Shown: piece after piece, positions 1 through 8,381 of the stretch
Numbering within the stretch: the first letter of the stretch is position 1
How the letters are laid out: every line of letters starts with the position of its first letter
From: an uncultured Burkholderiales bacterium
Lineage (GTDB): Bacteria > Pseudomonadota > Gammaproteobacteria > Burkholderiales > Burkholderiaceae_C
Assembly: GCA_937873395.1 (NCBI GenBank)
Contig: CALMYH010000107.1
Location: 18,117-82,116 of the forward strand
Length of the DNA: 64,000 nt
Direction: 5' to 3'
Notes under the pieces: model-generated
What the model saw: only the letters and a program-made list of their open reading frames with translations
What the model was told of the DNA's origin: nothing
The model's database searches: none
Program-made: the position numbers and the translations under genes

Positions 1-652
1 CTATCTCGGCCCGCAAGGCCTGCTCCGCCACGTCCATCTCGACGCGCTGTTCGCGCGGCAGGGCCCGGGCTTCATCGGCGGTCATGGCCTTGCCGTTGTC
101 GCCGATGAGCGTGAAGACCAGGTGACCGCCTTCGCGAAAGAGCCGGAACCGTCGCTGTTCGGCAAAGGCTTCAAGCTCGGTGAAGGCGCGCGACTCCTCG
201 CTTTTGTAGGAGGCCTCGATGCGTTCGCTTTCGCCCTTGAAGTCGTCGCCATCGAGCCGCAGGGGCACCTCGCGCTGGAGCGTTCGGCACAGCTGTTGCA
301 TCAGTTGCCGCAGTTCCCGGCCCTGTCCTGGCGGCATCCGCAGCGCGCGCGGGCGCTCCGGCACGTCGAAGTTGTACAGGTAGCACAGGTCGGGTGGCAC
401 CGGCCGGGTGGTGGCTTCCTCTCGCGCGAGCTGGGTCAGGAGCGAAGAGCGGCCGCTGCCCACCTCGCCGAGCACGAACAGGTGGTAGTCGGGCTGGTCC
501 ATGGTCAGGCCGAAACGGGCGGCCTGTTCGGCGCGCTGCTGGCCGATCCAGGGCACGGGCTGGCCCAACAGTTCGCTGGTGTCTGAGAACGGCAGCGTGG
601 AGGGATCGATGATCAGTCGCAGCTGTTCGGGCTTGGTCGGGTCGAGGGCCAT
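1..652 (-). CDS. Lon-related (LonB/YcbZ-type) ATP-binding protease, N-terminal part, truncated by window edge
   Basis: The reading frame starts at an ATG at 652 and stays open to base 1, so only about 217 N-terminal residues are present. The protein begins MALDPTKPEQLRL and carries a P-loop, GEVGSGRSSLL, near residue 65. This is followed by a YLYNFDVPERPRALRMPPGQ segment typical of the N-terminal ATPase domain of Lon-like proteases of the COG1067 class (E. coli YcbZ type). The proteolytic domain would lie outside the window. The gene follows hpnE on the same strand after about 120 bases without an obvious terminator. The family assignment rests on motif recall; the exact start is plausible but has no strong Shine-Dalgarno. 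Confidence 0.7.
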   Translation of the reverse strand, partial: MALDPTKPEQLRLIIDPSTLPFSDTSELLGQPVPWIGQQRAEQAARFGLTMDQPDYHLFVLGEVGSGRSSLLTQLAREEATTRPVPPDLCYLYNFDVPERPRALRMPPGQGRELRQLMQQLCRTLQREVPLRLDGDDFKGESERIEASYKSEESRAFTELEAFAEQRRFRLFREGGHLVFTLIGDNGKAMTADEARALPREQRVEMDVAEQALRAEI

Positions 653-770
653 GGAGGTGGGAGTCCGTGTCGTGTCAGGTGGGCGGGTGTGGCGGCGGGG
701 TTTCCCGCGCCCAAAGGCTCACGCTGCCATCATCACACAGGCGCGCGGCGCGTGCGAGCCCTGCCGCCGT

Positions 771-2156
771 TCAGTGCGCCGGCGGAGTCATCTCACGCAA
801 GCGGCGGACGGCCGCCAGGCCGGATCGCACGGCAGCCTCCAGGGTGGCCGGGTAGGGGCCTTCCACAAGGTCACCGGCCGCGCAAAGCCCGGGGGCGATG
901 TGCAGTCCGGGCCGCCGCAATTCCGGCAGGCAGGCGAAGGTCGCGCGTCTTTCCACCACGGTCTGCAGGGGCTGAAGGCCACCGAGGCCGAGTTGCTGTC
1001 GCGCCTGTCGCAAGACGGCCTGCTCGATACCGGAGCGGTCGCCTTCGCACGCGCTGACCACGAAGGCCAGCACACCTTGCATGAAGGGCTCGTGTGGCGC
1101 CAGCTGCCCACGATCGAACACGAACTGGGCGGGCGCACCGGCCGTGTCGCGCAAGGCCAGCATCGGCCGGGGAAGGCGCGCGCCCGGCGAGTGCGCGTAA
1201 ACGGTGGCGATGGCGGTGAAAGGCAAGGCGGCGCAGGTGCTGGCCCAGGCGCCGAGCGCCCGGGCAGGCTCGGTCGCGCCTGTCGCAGACGCGGTCTGGG
1301 CGGCTTGCTGCATGGTCCGGGCCGCCGTGCCCGCCGAGGTGGCCCACACGACCCGGTGGAAGACGCGGTCCAGGCCGGCGCCCCGGAGACGCCATCCTGC
1401 GGGGTCTGGCTGGATCGTGTCCACCCGGGTGCCCAGGCGCAGCTGGAAGGCCCCTCCCAGGTTGTCCCGCAGCCAGCTCGCGGCGGCGTTCGGAAACAGG
1501 GCACCCAGGTCGACGCGGGGCAGCAGCAGGGTCGAGGCCGGCCAGGGTCCGAAGCCTGGGCCCAGCAGGGCGTCGTGCATCACCCGAAGAAAGACCTGGC
1601 CACTGGCCTGGGCGGCGGGCAGGTTGAGCGCCGAGACGCAAAGTGGATCGATCAGGTCGGCCATGACCCGAGGCGTCAGGCCTTGGCAGACGTCCCGGGC
1701 GGTCTGACCGCCGGGGCAGTCGAAGCCCTGGCCGCGCCAGCGAGCACCCACCTTCAGCAGCGCCAGCCTATCCCGCCATGCCCAGCCGCGGGCGCTGCCG
1801 ATCGCCAGCAGCAGCGCGGGTGTGGCCGGCCAGCGGGCGGCCCAGTCTGCGGTCCGCAGGCCCGAACCGTCGGGGAAGGGCAAGCCCAGGGGCAGGGGCA
1901 GAAGCACCTCCGTCAGCGGGACGCCGACCCGCTGCATGCAGTTCAGGGTTTCGGTGTAGGCGCCGATCAGGATGTGCTGGCCGTTGTCCAGACGCAGGCG
2001 GTGGGTTTCCGTGAGGCCGACATCCAGCGCCCGGGCACGTCCGCCGAGTTCTCGAGCGGCCTCGAACACGGTCAGCTCGACATCCGGTGCGGCGGCCGCC
2101 ACGGCCGCCGCCATGCCGGCCCAGCCGCCGCCCACGATGGCCAGCTTCAGCGTCAC
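771..2156 (-). CDS. hpnE: Hydroxysqualene dehydroxylase HpnE (FAD-dependent, squalene-associated desaturase family)
   Basis: This 461-residue flavoprotein removes the hydroxyl of hydroxysqualene to give squalene, the last step of the bacterial HpnCDE route. The N-terminus has the dinucleotide-binding motif LAIVGGGWAGMAAA, then VFEAARELGGRARAL with the conserved GGRA turn. The C-terminus contains GLCAAGDLVEGPYPATLEAAVRSG, the FAD-contacting motif of amine oxidase/desaturase folds. A GTG start at 2156 is chosen because it overlaps the hpnD stop as GTGA, giving translational coupling; a longer open frame reaching 2372 would run through hpnD and is unlikely. No squalene-hopene cyclase gene lies in the window, so the final product (hopanoid or other C30 lipid) is not decided here. 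Confidence 0.88.
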   Translation of the reverse strand: MTLKLAIVGGGWAGMAAAVAAAAPDVELTVFEAARELGGRARALDVGLTETHRLRLDNGQHILIGAYTETLNCMQRVGVPLTEVLLPLPLGLPFPDGSGLRTADWAARWPATPALLLAIGSARGWAWRDRLALLKVGARWRGQGFDCPGGQTARDVCQGLTPRVMADLIDPLCVSALNLPAAQASGQVFLRVMHDALLGPGFGPWPASTLLLPRVDLGALFPNAAASWLRDNLGGAFQLRLGTRVDTIQPDPAGWRLRGAGLDRVFHRVVWATSAGTAARTMQQAAQTASATGATEPARALGAWASTCAALPFTAIATVYAHSPGARLPRPMLALRDTAGAPAQFVFDRGQLAPHEPFMQGVLAFVVSACEGDRSGIEQAVLRQARQQLGLGGLQPLQTVVERRATFACLPELRRPGLHIAPGLCAAGDLVEGPYPATLEAAVRSGLAAVRRLREMTPPAH

Positions 2157-3019
2157 AGCCGCCCCAGCGCCTGCACCTTCCAGGCCAGCCAGAACTTGCG
2201 CAAGGGCGTGAGGCTGACCCGGCGGGTGAGCACCAGCATGGGTTCGGCGGCGATCTCGTTCAGCAGGGTGCGATAGATGCTGGCCATCATCAGGCCAGGC
2301 TTCTGGGCCCGGCGATCGGCTGCCGGAAGCAGGGCCAGCGCCTCGCCATAGGTCTGCAGGGCGCGTTGGCACTGGAAATCCATCAGCGCCCGAAAGCGCC
2401 GTTCGAAGTCGGGACCGTCGCTCCCTGCTGCCGGGCCCCGCCTGAGCAGTTCATGGGCCTTGAGATCGAAGCGCTGCAGCTCGTTGACCGGCAGGTAGAT
2501 GCGCCCTCTTGCCGCGTCCTCACCCACGTCACGGATGATGTTGGTGAGCTGGAAGGCCAGGCCCAGGCGGTGGGCGTAGGCGGTCGTGGCCGGGTCTGTC
2601 TGGCCGAAGATGCGGGCCGCCACCTCGCCGACGATGCCCGCCACCAGATGACAGTACCGCTGAAGGCTCGCGAAGTCCAGGTAGCGACTCTGGTCCAGAT
2701 CCATCTGGCAGCCGTCGATCACGGCCAGCAGGTGCCGGGCTTCGATGTCATGGGTCGGGCAATGGGGCATCAGCGCCTGGGTCGCGGGATGGCTGGGCTG
2801 TCCCGCAAAGGCCTGCACGACCTCCTGCCGCCACCAGGCCAGCTTGGTCTGGGCCACGCCTGGATCCTGTACCTCGTCGACCACATCGTCCACTTCGCGG
2901 CAGAAGGCGTAGAAAGCGGTGATGGCGGCGCGCCGCTGTGGCGGCAGGAACAGGAAGGCGTAATAGAAGCTGCTGCCCGAGGCGGCGGCTTTCTGCTGGA
3001 CGTATTCTTGGGCGTTCAT
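2153..3019 (-). CDS. hpnD: Presqualene diphosphate synthase HpnD
   Basis: This 288-residue trans-prenyltransferase of the squalene/phytoene synthase family condenses two farnesyl diphosphates to presqualene diphosphate. Two Asp-rich magnesium-binding motifs are visible: DDVVDE at residues 44-49 and NIIRDVGED at 160-168. The length matches the family (about 280). It is co-directional with hpnE, with a 4-base overlap, and sits 33 bases downstream of an RND pump gene, so all five minus-strand genes from hpnC to hpnE could be one transcript. The assignment to HpnD rather than HpnC rests on its place next to hpnE and its single-function length. Confidence 0.9.
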   Translation of the reverse strand: MNAQEYVQQKAAASGSSFYYAFLFLPPQRRAAITAFYAFCREVDDVVDEVQDPGVAQTKLAWWRQEVVQAFAGQPSHPATQALMPHCPTHDIEARHLLAVIDGCQMDLDQSRYLDFASLQRYCHLVAGIVGEVAARIFGQTDPATTAYAHRLGLAFQLTNIIRDVGEDAARGRIYLPVNELQRFDLKAHELLRRGPAAGSDGPDFERRFRALMDFQCQRALQTYGEALALLPAADRRAQKPGLMMASIYRTLLNEIAAEPMLVLTRRVSLTPLRKFWLAWKVQALGRL

Positions 3020-3052
3020 GGCTCGGAAACTGCTCCGAGTGTAATCAGCGCC

Positions 3053-6000
3053 TCAACCGGGGTGGCCGACAGGTCTGTGCCTGCGCATGAATGTCTGGAA
3101 AAGCAGAGGAACCATGAACAGGGTCAGGACGGTCGAGAACGCCAGGCCCCACACAATGCTGGCGGCCACGGGACCCCACAGGAGGCTCTTGCCTCCCAGC
3201 CCGAAAGCCAGCGAGAAAAGCCCCCCGATGGTGGTGGTGGTGGTGATCAGGATCGGGACCACACGGCGCCGGCTGGCCTGGACTATCGCGTGGATGGTGC
3301 TCATGCCTTGGTCCAGTCGCTGGTTCGCAGCGTCGATCAGCACGATGGCCGAGTTGACCGCGATGCCGGTCAGTGCAATGACCCCGTAAAGCGTATAGAG
3401 GGAAAGCGGATTTCCCGAAATCGCCAGACCGAAAGCCACGCCAGTGAAGGCCAGGGGCACGGTCACCAGGATCATCATCGGCTGCCAGTAGCTGCGGAAC
3501 TGGGCCGCCAGGATCAGGTAGATCAGGCCCACGCCCAGCAGGAACAGGGTTTGCATGGCAGCCAGGCTTTCTTCGATGTCTTCGAGTTCACCCGAAAAAT
3601 CGAGATCGACACCCGGATGACCGGCCCTGATCTTTTCCCATTCGGCCTTGATGATGTCGTTGGCGACCTTGGTGTCGGTGACATCCTTGTCCAGGTTGGC
3701 CTCGACCGTCACCGTTCGCCGGAGGTTGTAATGCCGTATGAAGCCACGACCCGGCGCGGTTTCGGCCTGCAGCAGGCTGCCCAGCCGGGTGACCTGCCCG
3801 TTGGGCAGTGCGACCGGTTCATCCAGCAGGACCCCCGGATCGATGCGCAGATCGTCCGAGCCGCGCAGTGCCTGACCGGAACGCACGCGCAGGTCGATCT
3901 TGTCGCCTTCATCGCGGGTGAATGCCACCACCTCGCCGTCCACCGCCAGTCGCACCAGGCGGGCGACCTGGCCCGCTCCCAGGCCGGCCTCGCCCAGGGC
4001 ATGGTGATCCAGCCGCAACTGGAGCTGGGGGCGCCCGGGCAGGTTGTCGTCCTGGATATCCTTGGCACCAGGGATGGTCGCGACGATGCGTTTGAGATCC
4101 TCGGCGGCGTTCTGGATCTGATCGAAATCGTCGCCACGCACCTTGACACTGATGGCCTTGCCCGACGGCGGACCGCCCGAGAGAATGGTGAAACTTTTTC
4201 GCCCCGGGCCCGGCATCGATTCGATCTCGCTGCGCATGTCCTCCACCACCTGCTGCACCTCGCGGGCCCCGTTGGTGCGCGGGTTGAGCGACACGAACAC
4301 CTGTCCGTACAGGTCTCCGTACACAGGCTCGGTCTCGGTGAACTTCAGGCCGGCGGTGCTGGTGACTGCGCGCGCCTCGGCGCTGTCGCCCACCCCCAGC
4401 AGGCGCTGGCGAACGGCGGCCTCCACGCGCTGGGTCTCGGCCAGCGTGTCTTCCAGCGACGCATCCTCGGGCATGTCCACGTTCACGTAGAAGGCACGGA
4501 TCGGGTCAAAGGCAAAGAACTGCACCCTCACCACACCGGTGACGATCAGGGAAACCGCGATGGCCATCGATGCCAGGCCCAGCAGGGCAAAGCGGACCGG
4601 GCGCCTGAGCACATAGCCCAGCACCTGGCCGTAGCGCAGCCGGATGCCACGGGTGAAACGCTCCCGCCAGCGCTGGACACGGGAGGGCCGGTCGAAGCGT
4701 ACACCGATGACAGACACGTGGACCGGCATCATCCAGAAAGCCTCGATCAGGGAGATCATCAGGGCCAGCGTGACCACAAACGGGATCACGAACATGAACT
4801 TGCCGACGATCCCGGGCAGCAGCATCAATGGCAGGAACGCGGCCATGGTGGTGGCCACCGAGGCCAGCACCGGTTTCCACATCTCCCGTATCGCCCCCAG
4901 ACTGGCTTCCAGCACGGCCTGCCCGCGCGCCATGCGGTAATAGATGGCTTCCACCACCACCACCGCACAGTCGACCAGCATGCCGAGCGCGATCACGACC
5001 CCCAGCAGCACCGAGACGTTCACGGTGTAGTCCATGGCGTTGAGCAGGCCAAAGGTCCCCAGCAGGGAGAACGGAATGCCCAAGGCCACCAGCACGCCGA
5101 TGCGCCAGCCCAGGAACAGCCAGCAGACGGCCAGCACCATCGCAATGCCGTACAGAGCGTTGGTCTGCATGACGCCGATGGCCTCGCGGGTGGGCACGGT
5201 CTGGTCGTCGGTCAGCACCAGCCGCAGCCCGTCGCTGGACAGAACCCCGTTCTGGCGGTCGATGTAGGTCTTGAGCCGTTCGACCAGCTCCAGTGTGTTG
5301 GTGCCGGACTTCTTGGTGACCGCCAGCGACACCGCGCTTTGTCCGTCCATGCTGGCGTACTGCGCGGCGGGCGCCCGGGCACGCTCGACCCGCGCCACCT
5401 CACCGAGCCGGGCCGATGCCCCCGGACGGCTGGCCGATGTCACGGGCAGCAGCGCCAGCTGCTGCGGGTCGGTGTTCACACCCCTGAGGCTGACCGACCA
5501 GGAGCCGCCCTGTGTCTGCAGGGTTCCACCGCTGGTGTCTCGCCACCAGGCGGCCAGCGTGTCGGCCACGTCCGATGCGAGCAGGCCGCGGGCGGCCAGG
5601 GCCACGGCATCGGTGCTGACGAGGATCTCCGGATCGCGCAGGCCCGAGGCGTAGACCTGGTCGACCCCACCCAGGCGTTCCAGGTCCTCCTTGATGCGGC
5701 GCGCGTTCAGCCGCAGGCTTTCGTCGTCGGCCTGACCGACGAGCATCAAGGTGGCGGTCGGGAAACCGTTGCTGGTGGTGATCTCCAGGATCAGTGGATC
5801 CCGGGCCTCCCGGGGCAGCTCGCTGGAGGCCTTGTTCTGGATTTCGCGACGCAGGTCGGCCATGCGTTTGTCGAAGGTCCGGTCGTTGATCTCGCGAAAG
5901 CGGATCAGCATGCTCGAAATGTTCTCGCGCGAATTGGAAATCACGAAACGCACATCGGCCACGCCCTTGATGCCGTCTTCCAGCGGGTTGGTGACCAGCC

Positions 6001-6181
6001 GTTCGACTTCTTCCGCGCTGGCGCCCGGCAGCACGGTGGTCACGCTGACCCAGTTGAAGTTGATCTCCGGGTCCTGCTCGCGCGGCATGGACAGGTAGCC
6101 CAGCAGACCGATGAGCATCACCACCACGAAGGTGATGTTGGCCAGCGGATGGTTGGTCAGCAGGGATCGCATGAAACCCAT
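3053..6181 (-). CDS. RND-family inner-membrane efflux pump (AcrB/HAE-like), inserted between hpnC and hpnD
   Basis: This 1042-residue resistance-nodulation-division permease would drive proton-coupled export with the adaptor encoded just upstream. It has the family layout: an N-terminal membrane helix (FVVVMLIGLLGYL), a large periplasmic domain, a membrane block near residues 340-550, a second periplasmic domain and a second membrane block. In TM4 the usual Asp-Asp pair reads GMLVDCAVVVVE, so Asp404 is kept but the neighbour is Cys405. In TM10 the relay Lys is absent (GIAVNSAIVLID). It starts 15 bases after the adaptor stop. No outer-membrane factor is encoded nearby. The substrate is unknown; its place in the squalene cluster suggests, but does not prove, a lipid-related role. 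Confidence 0.88.
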   Translation of the reverse strand: MGFMRSLLTNHPLANITFVVVMLIGLLGYLSMPREQDPEINFNWVSVTTVLPGASAEEVERLVTNPLEDGIKGVADVRFVISNSRENISSMLIRFREINDRTFDKRMADLRREIQNKASSELPREARDPLILEITTSNGFPTATLMLVGQADDESLRLNARRIKEDLERLGGVDQVYASGLRDPEILVSTDAVALAARGLLASDVADTLAAWWRDTSGGTLQTQGGSWSVSLRGVNTDPQQLALLPVTSASRPGASARLGEVARVERARAPAAQYASMDGQSAVSLAVTKKSGTNTLELVERLKTYIDRQNGVLSSDGLRLVLTDDQTVPTREAIGVMQTNALYGIAMVLAVCWLFLGWRIGVLVALGIPFSLLGTFGLLNAMDYTVNVSVLLGVVIALGMLVDCAVVVVEAIYYRMARGQAVLEASLGAIREMWKPVLASVATTMAAFLPLMLLPGIVGKFMFVIPFVVTLALMISLIEAFWMMPVHVSVIGVRFDRPSRVQRWRERFTRGIRLRYGQVLGYVLRRPVRFALLGLASMAIAVSLIVTGVVRVQFFAFDPIRAFYVNVDMPEDASLEDTLAETQRVEAAVRQRLLGVGDSAEARAVTSTAGLKFTETEPVYGDLYGQVFVSLNPRTNGAREVQQVVEDMRSEIESMPGPGRKSFTILSGGPPSGKAISVKVRGDDFDQIQNAAEDLKRIVATIPGAKDIQDDNLPGRPQLQLRLDHHALGEAGLGAGQVARLVRLAVDGEVVAFTRDEGDKIDLRVRSGQALRGSDDLRIDPGVLLDEPVALPNGQVTRLGSLLQAETAPGRGFIRHYNLRRTVTVEANLDKDVTDTKVANDIIKAEWEKIRAGHPGVDLDFSGELEDIEESLAAMQTLFLLGVGLIYLILAAQFRSYWQPMMILVTVPLAFTGVAFGLAISGNPLSLYTLYGVIALTGIAVNSAIVLIDAANQRLDQGMSTIHAIVQASRRRVVPILITTTTTIGGLFSLAFGLGGKSLLWGPVAASIVWGLAFSTVLTLFMVPLLFQTFMRRHRPVGHPG

Positions 6182-6196
6182 GATGGAAACCCTGCC

Positions 6197-7312
6197 TCAG
6201 CGGCCTGCCGGCCGTGTCTCTACCGCCTGGCCGTCCTGGAGCGCGGCTTGGCCGCGGACGACCAGTTGCAGCGACGGATTCCAGCCGGCCGGGACCAAGG
6301 GTGCACGGCCTTCCTGGGCACCGGGCAGGGGCTGAAAGCGTGCCACCGTGGTGTTGCCCTGTGCAGCGATCACGAAGACACCCAGCTGGCCGTTGCGGCG
6401 CACCAGCAGTGAGGGCGGAAGATGAGGGCGTCCTTCCTGCCAGCGCAGCGTGCCGGCGGTGCCCGCGACCGGGGTCGCCTCAGCGTTGGCAAAGGCCAGG
6501 CGTGCGGTTCGCGTGCGCGCCGGTTCGCTCAGCGTGGAGCCGATGCGCAACAGGCGGACCGGATGGGACAGGCCCTCGGCCTCGAAATGCAGCCGGCGTG
6601 CCTGGGGCAGGGCGGAAGCGTCCTGCGGTGTCAGTGTGGCGTCCAGTTCGACCGCGGTCCGCTCGGCGAGCACATAAAGGAGGCTGCCGGGCGCCACCGA
6701 TTCGCCGGTCTGGGCGAGACGTTCGATGACCTCACCGTCAAAAGGCGCCCTGAGCACGGTTTTGTCGAGTTGTCGTTGCGTGGTGGCCATCTGGGCGCGG
6801 TTGGCCTCGGTTTCGGCCAGCAACAGGGCGACCTCGGTTTCCCGCTGGGCCAGCGCCGGGGGGAAGAAGAACCCCGGGGGGGTCAGTCCCGGGGCGCGCG
6901 GCAGCGGGGCGGGGGCCGGGCGCGCCCGGCCGGGGTGGGCCTGCCGGGCGGCACGGGCCCGCTGCACCGCCAGTTCCGGATCGCGCGGATCGATGCGCGC
7001 CAGCACCTGGCCACGGCGCACCTCGGCCCCGACATCGACGGTCCACTGCTGCAGGGTTCCGCCGACCTCGGCCGCCAGCCGGGAGACATTGCGGGCGCGA
7101 ACCCGTGCGGCGGCTTCCCGATCCGGAAACACCTGGCTGGTTTCCAGGCTGGCGGTCTGCACCGACGCCGCCAGGGTTGGCGCCGGTGCACCCGCGGGAG
7201 CTTCCTGCGCAGACACCGGAACCCAGGTCAGCAGGGTGCAGGTCAGCGCCAGGCACAGCATGGCCGGCGAGTGCGCGCGGTGTCGAAGGGCAGGTGAGGG
7301 CTTAGATTTCAT
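6197..7312 (-). CDS. RND efflux periplasmic adaptor subunit (membrane fusion protein) with an anomalous proline-rich segment
   Basis: This 371-residue adaptor has an N-terminal signal peptide (hydrophobic LCLALTCTLLTW, Ala-Gln cleavage area near 35), a lipoyl-like half motif (GGTLQQWTVDVGAEVRRGQVLARID) and the returning half FDGEVIERLAQTGESVAPGSLLYVL. It pairs with the RND pump 15 bases downstream and follows hpnC by 36 bases. Residues about 124-152 (bases 6857-6943), which should begin the alpha-helical hairpin, are almost only Pro, Ala, Arg and Gly, read from C-runs nearly without A. The frame resumes normally at ALAQRETEV. This stretch may be real or a consensus sequencing error. Confidence 0.82.
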   Translation of the reverse strand: MKSKPSPALRHRAHSPAMLCLALTCTLLTWVPVSAQEAPAGAPAPTLAASVQTASLETSQVFPDREAAARVRARNVSRLAAEVGGTLQQWTVDVGAEVRRGQVLARIDPRDPELAVQRARAARQAHPGRARPAPAPLPRAPGLTPPGFFFPPALAQRETEVALLLAETEANRAQMATTQRQLDKTVLRAPFDGEVIERLAQTGESVAPGSLLYVLAERTAVELDATLTPQDASALPQARRLHFEAEGLSHPVRLLRIGSTLSEPARTRTARLAFANAEATPVAGTAGTLRWQEGRPHLPPSLLVRRNGQLGVFVIAAQGNTTVARFQPLPGAQEGRAPLVPAGWNPSLQLVVRGQAALQDGQAVETRPAGR

Positions 7313-7348
7313 GGGTTGTAGACGGGTTCAGGGGCAGACGCGGGAAGC

Positions 7349-8251
7349 TCACATCCGCCACGAGCGCCAAAGAAGAAGCGGCAGGTCGGTGCGGCCGATG
7401 CGCACTTTCTGCTCCCAGCTGCGGTGACCGACCTGGCCGATCCGTTCGAGAACGCGCAGACCGCCTTGTACCACCAGACGCAGCTCCCAGCCCGCTCGCC
7501 CGGGAAGCCGGCGGGCCAGCGGCGCGCCTTCGAGCATCAGCTTGCGGGCGTGTTCGCACAAATGCGTTACGACGGCGGACCGTGATCGGTCCATGTCAGG
7601 ACGGGCACGGGCCGCCGCGGCCTCGAAATCGGCCGTGTCCAGCCCGTGCAGGGAGAGCAGATCGGCGGGCAGGTAATGGCGTTTCCGGGGCAAATCGACA
7701 CTCAGGTCCTGCCAGAAATTGATCAGCTGCAGTGCGCTGCAGATGCTGTCGCTCTGTTGAAGCGACAGCGGGTCATGCACCGCGTAGAGGTGCAGCAGCA
7801 GTCGACCGACCGGGTTGGCCGACAGGCGGCAATAGTCCAGCAGTTCACCGATGTCGGCGTAGCGGTGGCCGCTGTCGGTGTGGCGCACGTCCTGCTCGAA
7901 AGCGCTGAGCAGATCGTGCAACAGGGCGGTGGGCAGGGCGTGTTCGTGCAGCGCAAGGCGCAAGGGTCCGAACACCGGGGCCCAAGGCAGGTCGTTCGGC
8001 GCGTCCGGGCCGTTGATGCTGTCCAGGCACTGGCGATAGAGCGCCAGGGCTTGCAGCCGGTGTGAGGCGGGCAGATCGCCCTCGTCAGCCAGGTCGTCGG
8101 CCGTGCGTGCGAAGTGGTAGATGGCCGCCACCGGCGCGCGCAGCTGAGGAGGGCAAAGCCAGGACGCGACCGGAAAGTTCTCGTAATGCGCCACGCCGCC
8201 GGCCAGCCCCGCGGGACCGGTCTCGGGAAGGGGTTGGGGTGCTGCGGCCAT
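7349..8251 (-). CDS. hpnC: Hydroxysqualene synthase HpnC
   Basis: This 300-residue squalene/phytoene synthase family enzyme converts presqualene diphosphate to hydroxysqualene. The first Asp-rich motif appears as TADDLADEGD around residues 50-59 and the second as QLINFWQDLSVDLPRKR around 175-191, both typical for HpnC. It is the first gene of the minus-strand run hpnC, adaptor, RND pump, hpnD, hpnE. Its start faces a divergent RND operon across about 130 bases that hold a TetR-type palindrome. The ATG at 8251 has only a weak ribosome site. Keeping HpnC apart from HpnD by an efflux pair is unusual, as the three hpn genes are commonly adjacent. Confidence 0.88.
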   Translation of the reverse strand: MAAAPQPLPETGPAGLAGGVAHYENFPVASWLCPPQLRAPVAAIYHFARTADDLADEGDLPASHRLQALALYRQCLDSINGPDAPNDLPWAPVFGPLRLALHEHALPTALLHDLLSAFEQDVRHTDSGHRYADIGELLDYCRLSANPVGRLLLHLYAVHDPLSLQQSDSICSALQLINFWQDLSVDLPRKRHYLPADLLSLHGLDTADFEAAAARARPDMDRSRSAVVTHLCEHARKLMLEGAPLARRLPGRAGWELRLVVQGGLRVLERIGQVGHRSWEQKVRIGRTDLPLLLWRSWRM

Positions 8252-8279
8252 GGGGTGATTGTGCGTCCCTTACAATTTT

Positions 8280-8293
8280 ACTAACCGGTCAGT
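8280..8293. promoter_or_regulatory. TetR-type operator-like palindrome between hpnC and the divergent RND operon
   Basis: The 14-mer ACTAACCGGTCAGT matches its own reverse complement at 12 of 14 positions around a CCGG core, the form common to operators of TetR repressors that control RND pumps. A TACAAT hexamer at 8271-8276 could serve as a -10 box for the rightward genes. The site is within 30 bases of the hpnC start and about 90 bases before the adaptor ATG at 8382, so one repressor could act on both directions. No tetR gene is in the window. The assignment is inference from symmetry and location. Confidence 0.45.
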
Positions 8294-8381
8294 CATTAAT
8301 TTTCCGGGTCGTGGCGCGGGTTTTGCGCGGCCGCGCAAGGTCTGGCCCGTCCCGCCTCCACATTTGCCTACAGTTCCATTG

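Noticed and set aside
2087-6412. A 1441-codon open frame on the plus strand opposite the RND pump and hpnD
   Set aside because: Its product is His/Gln/Gly-rich low-complexity sequence with no domain, as expected for the antisense frame of GC-rich coding DNA; the minus-strand genes have clear family motifs.
8259-8381. N-terminal extension of the adaptor lipoprotein from an in-frame ATG at 8259
   Set aside because: It would place 41 non-signal residues before a clean lipobox signal peptide and cross the operator-like palindrome and -10 box.
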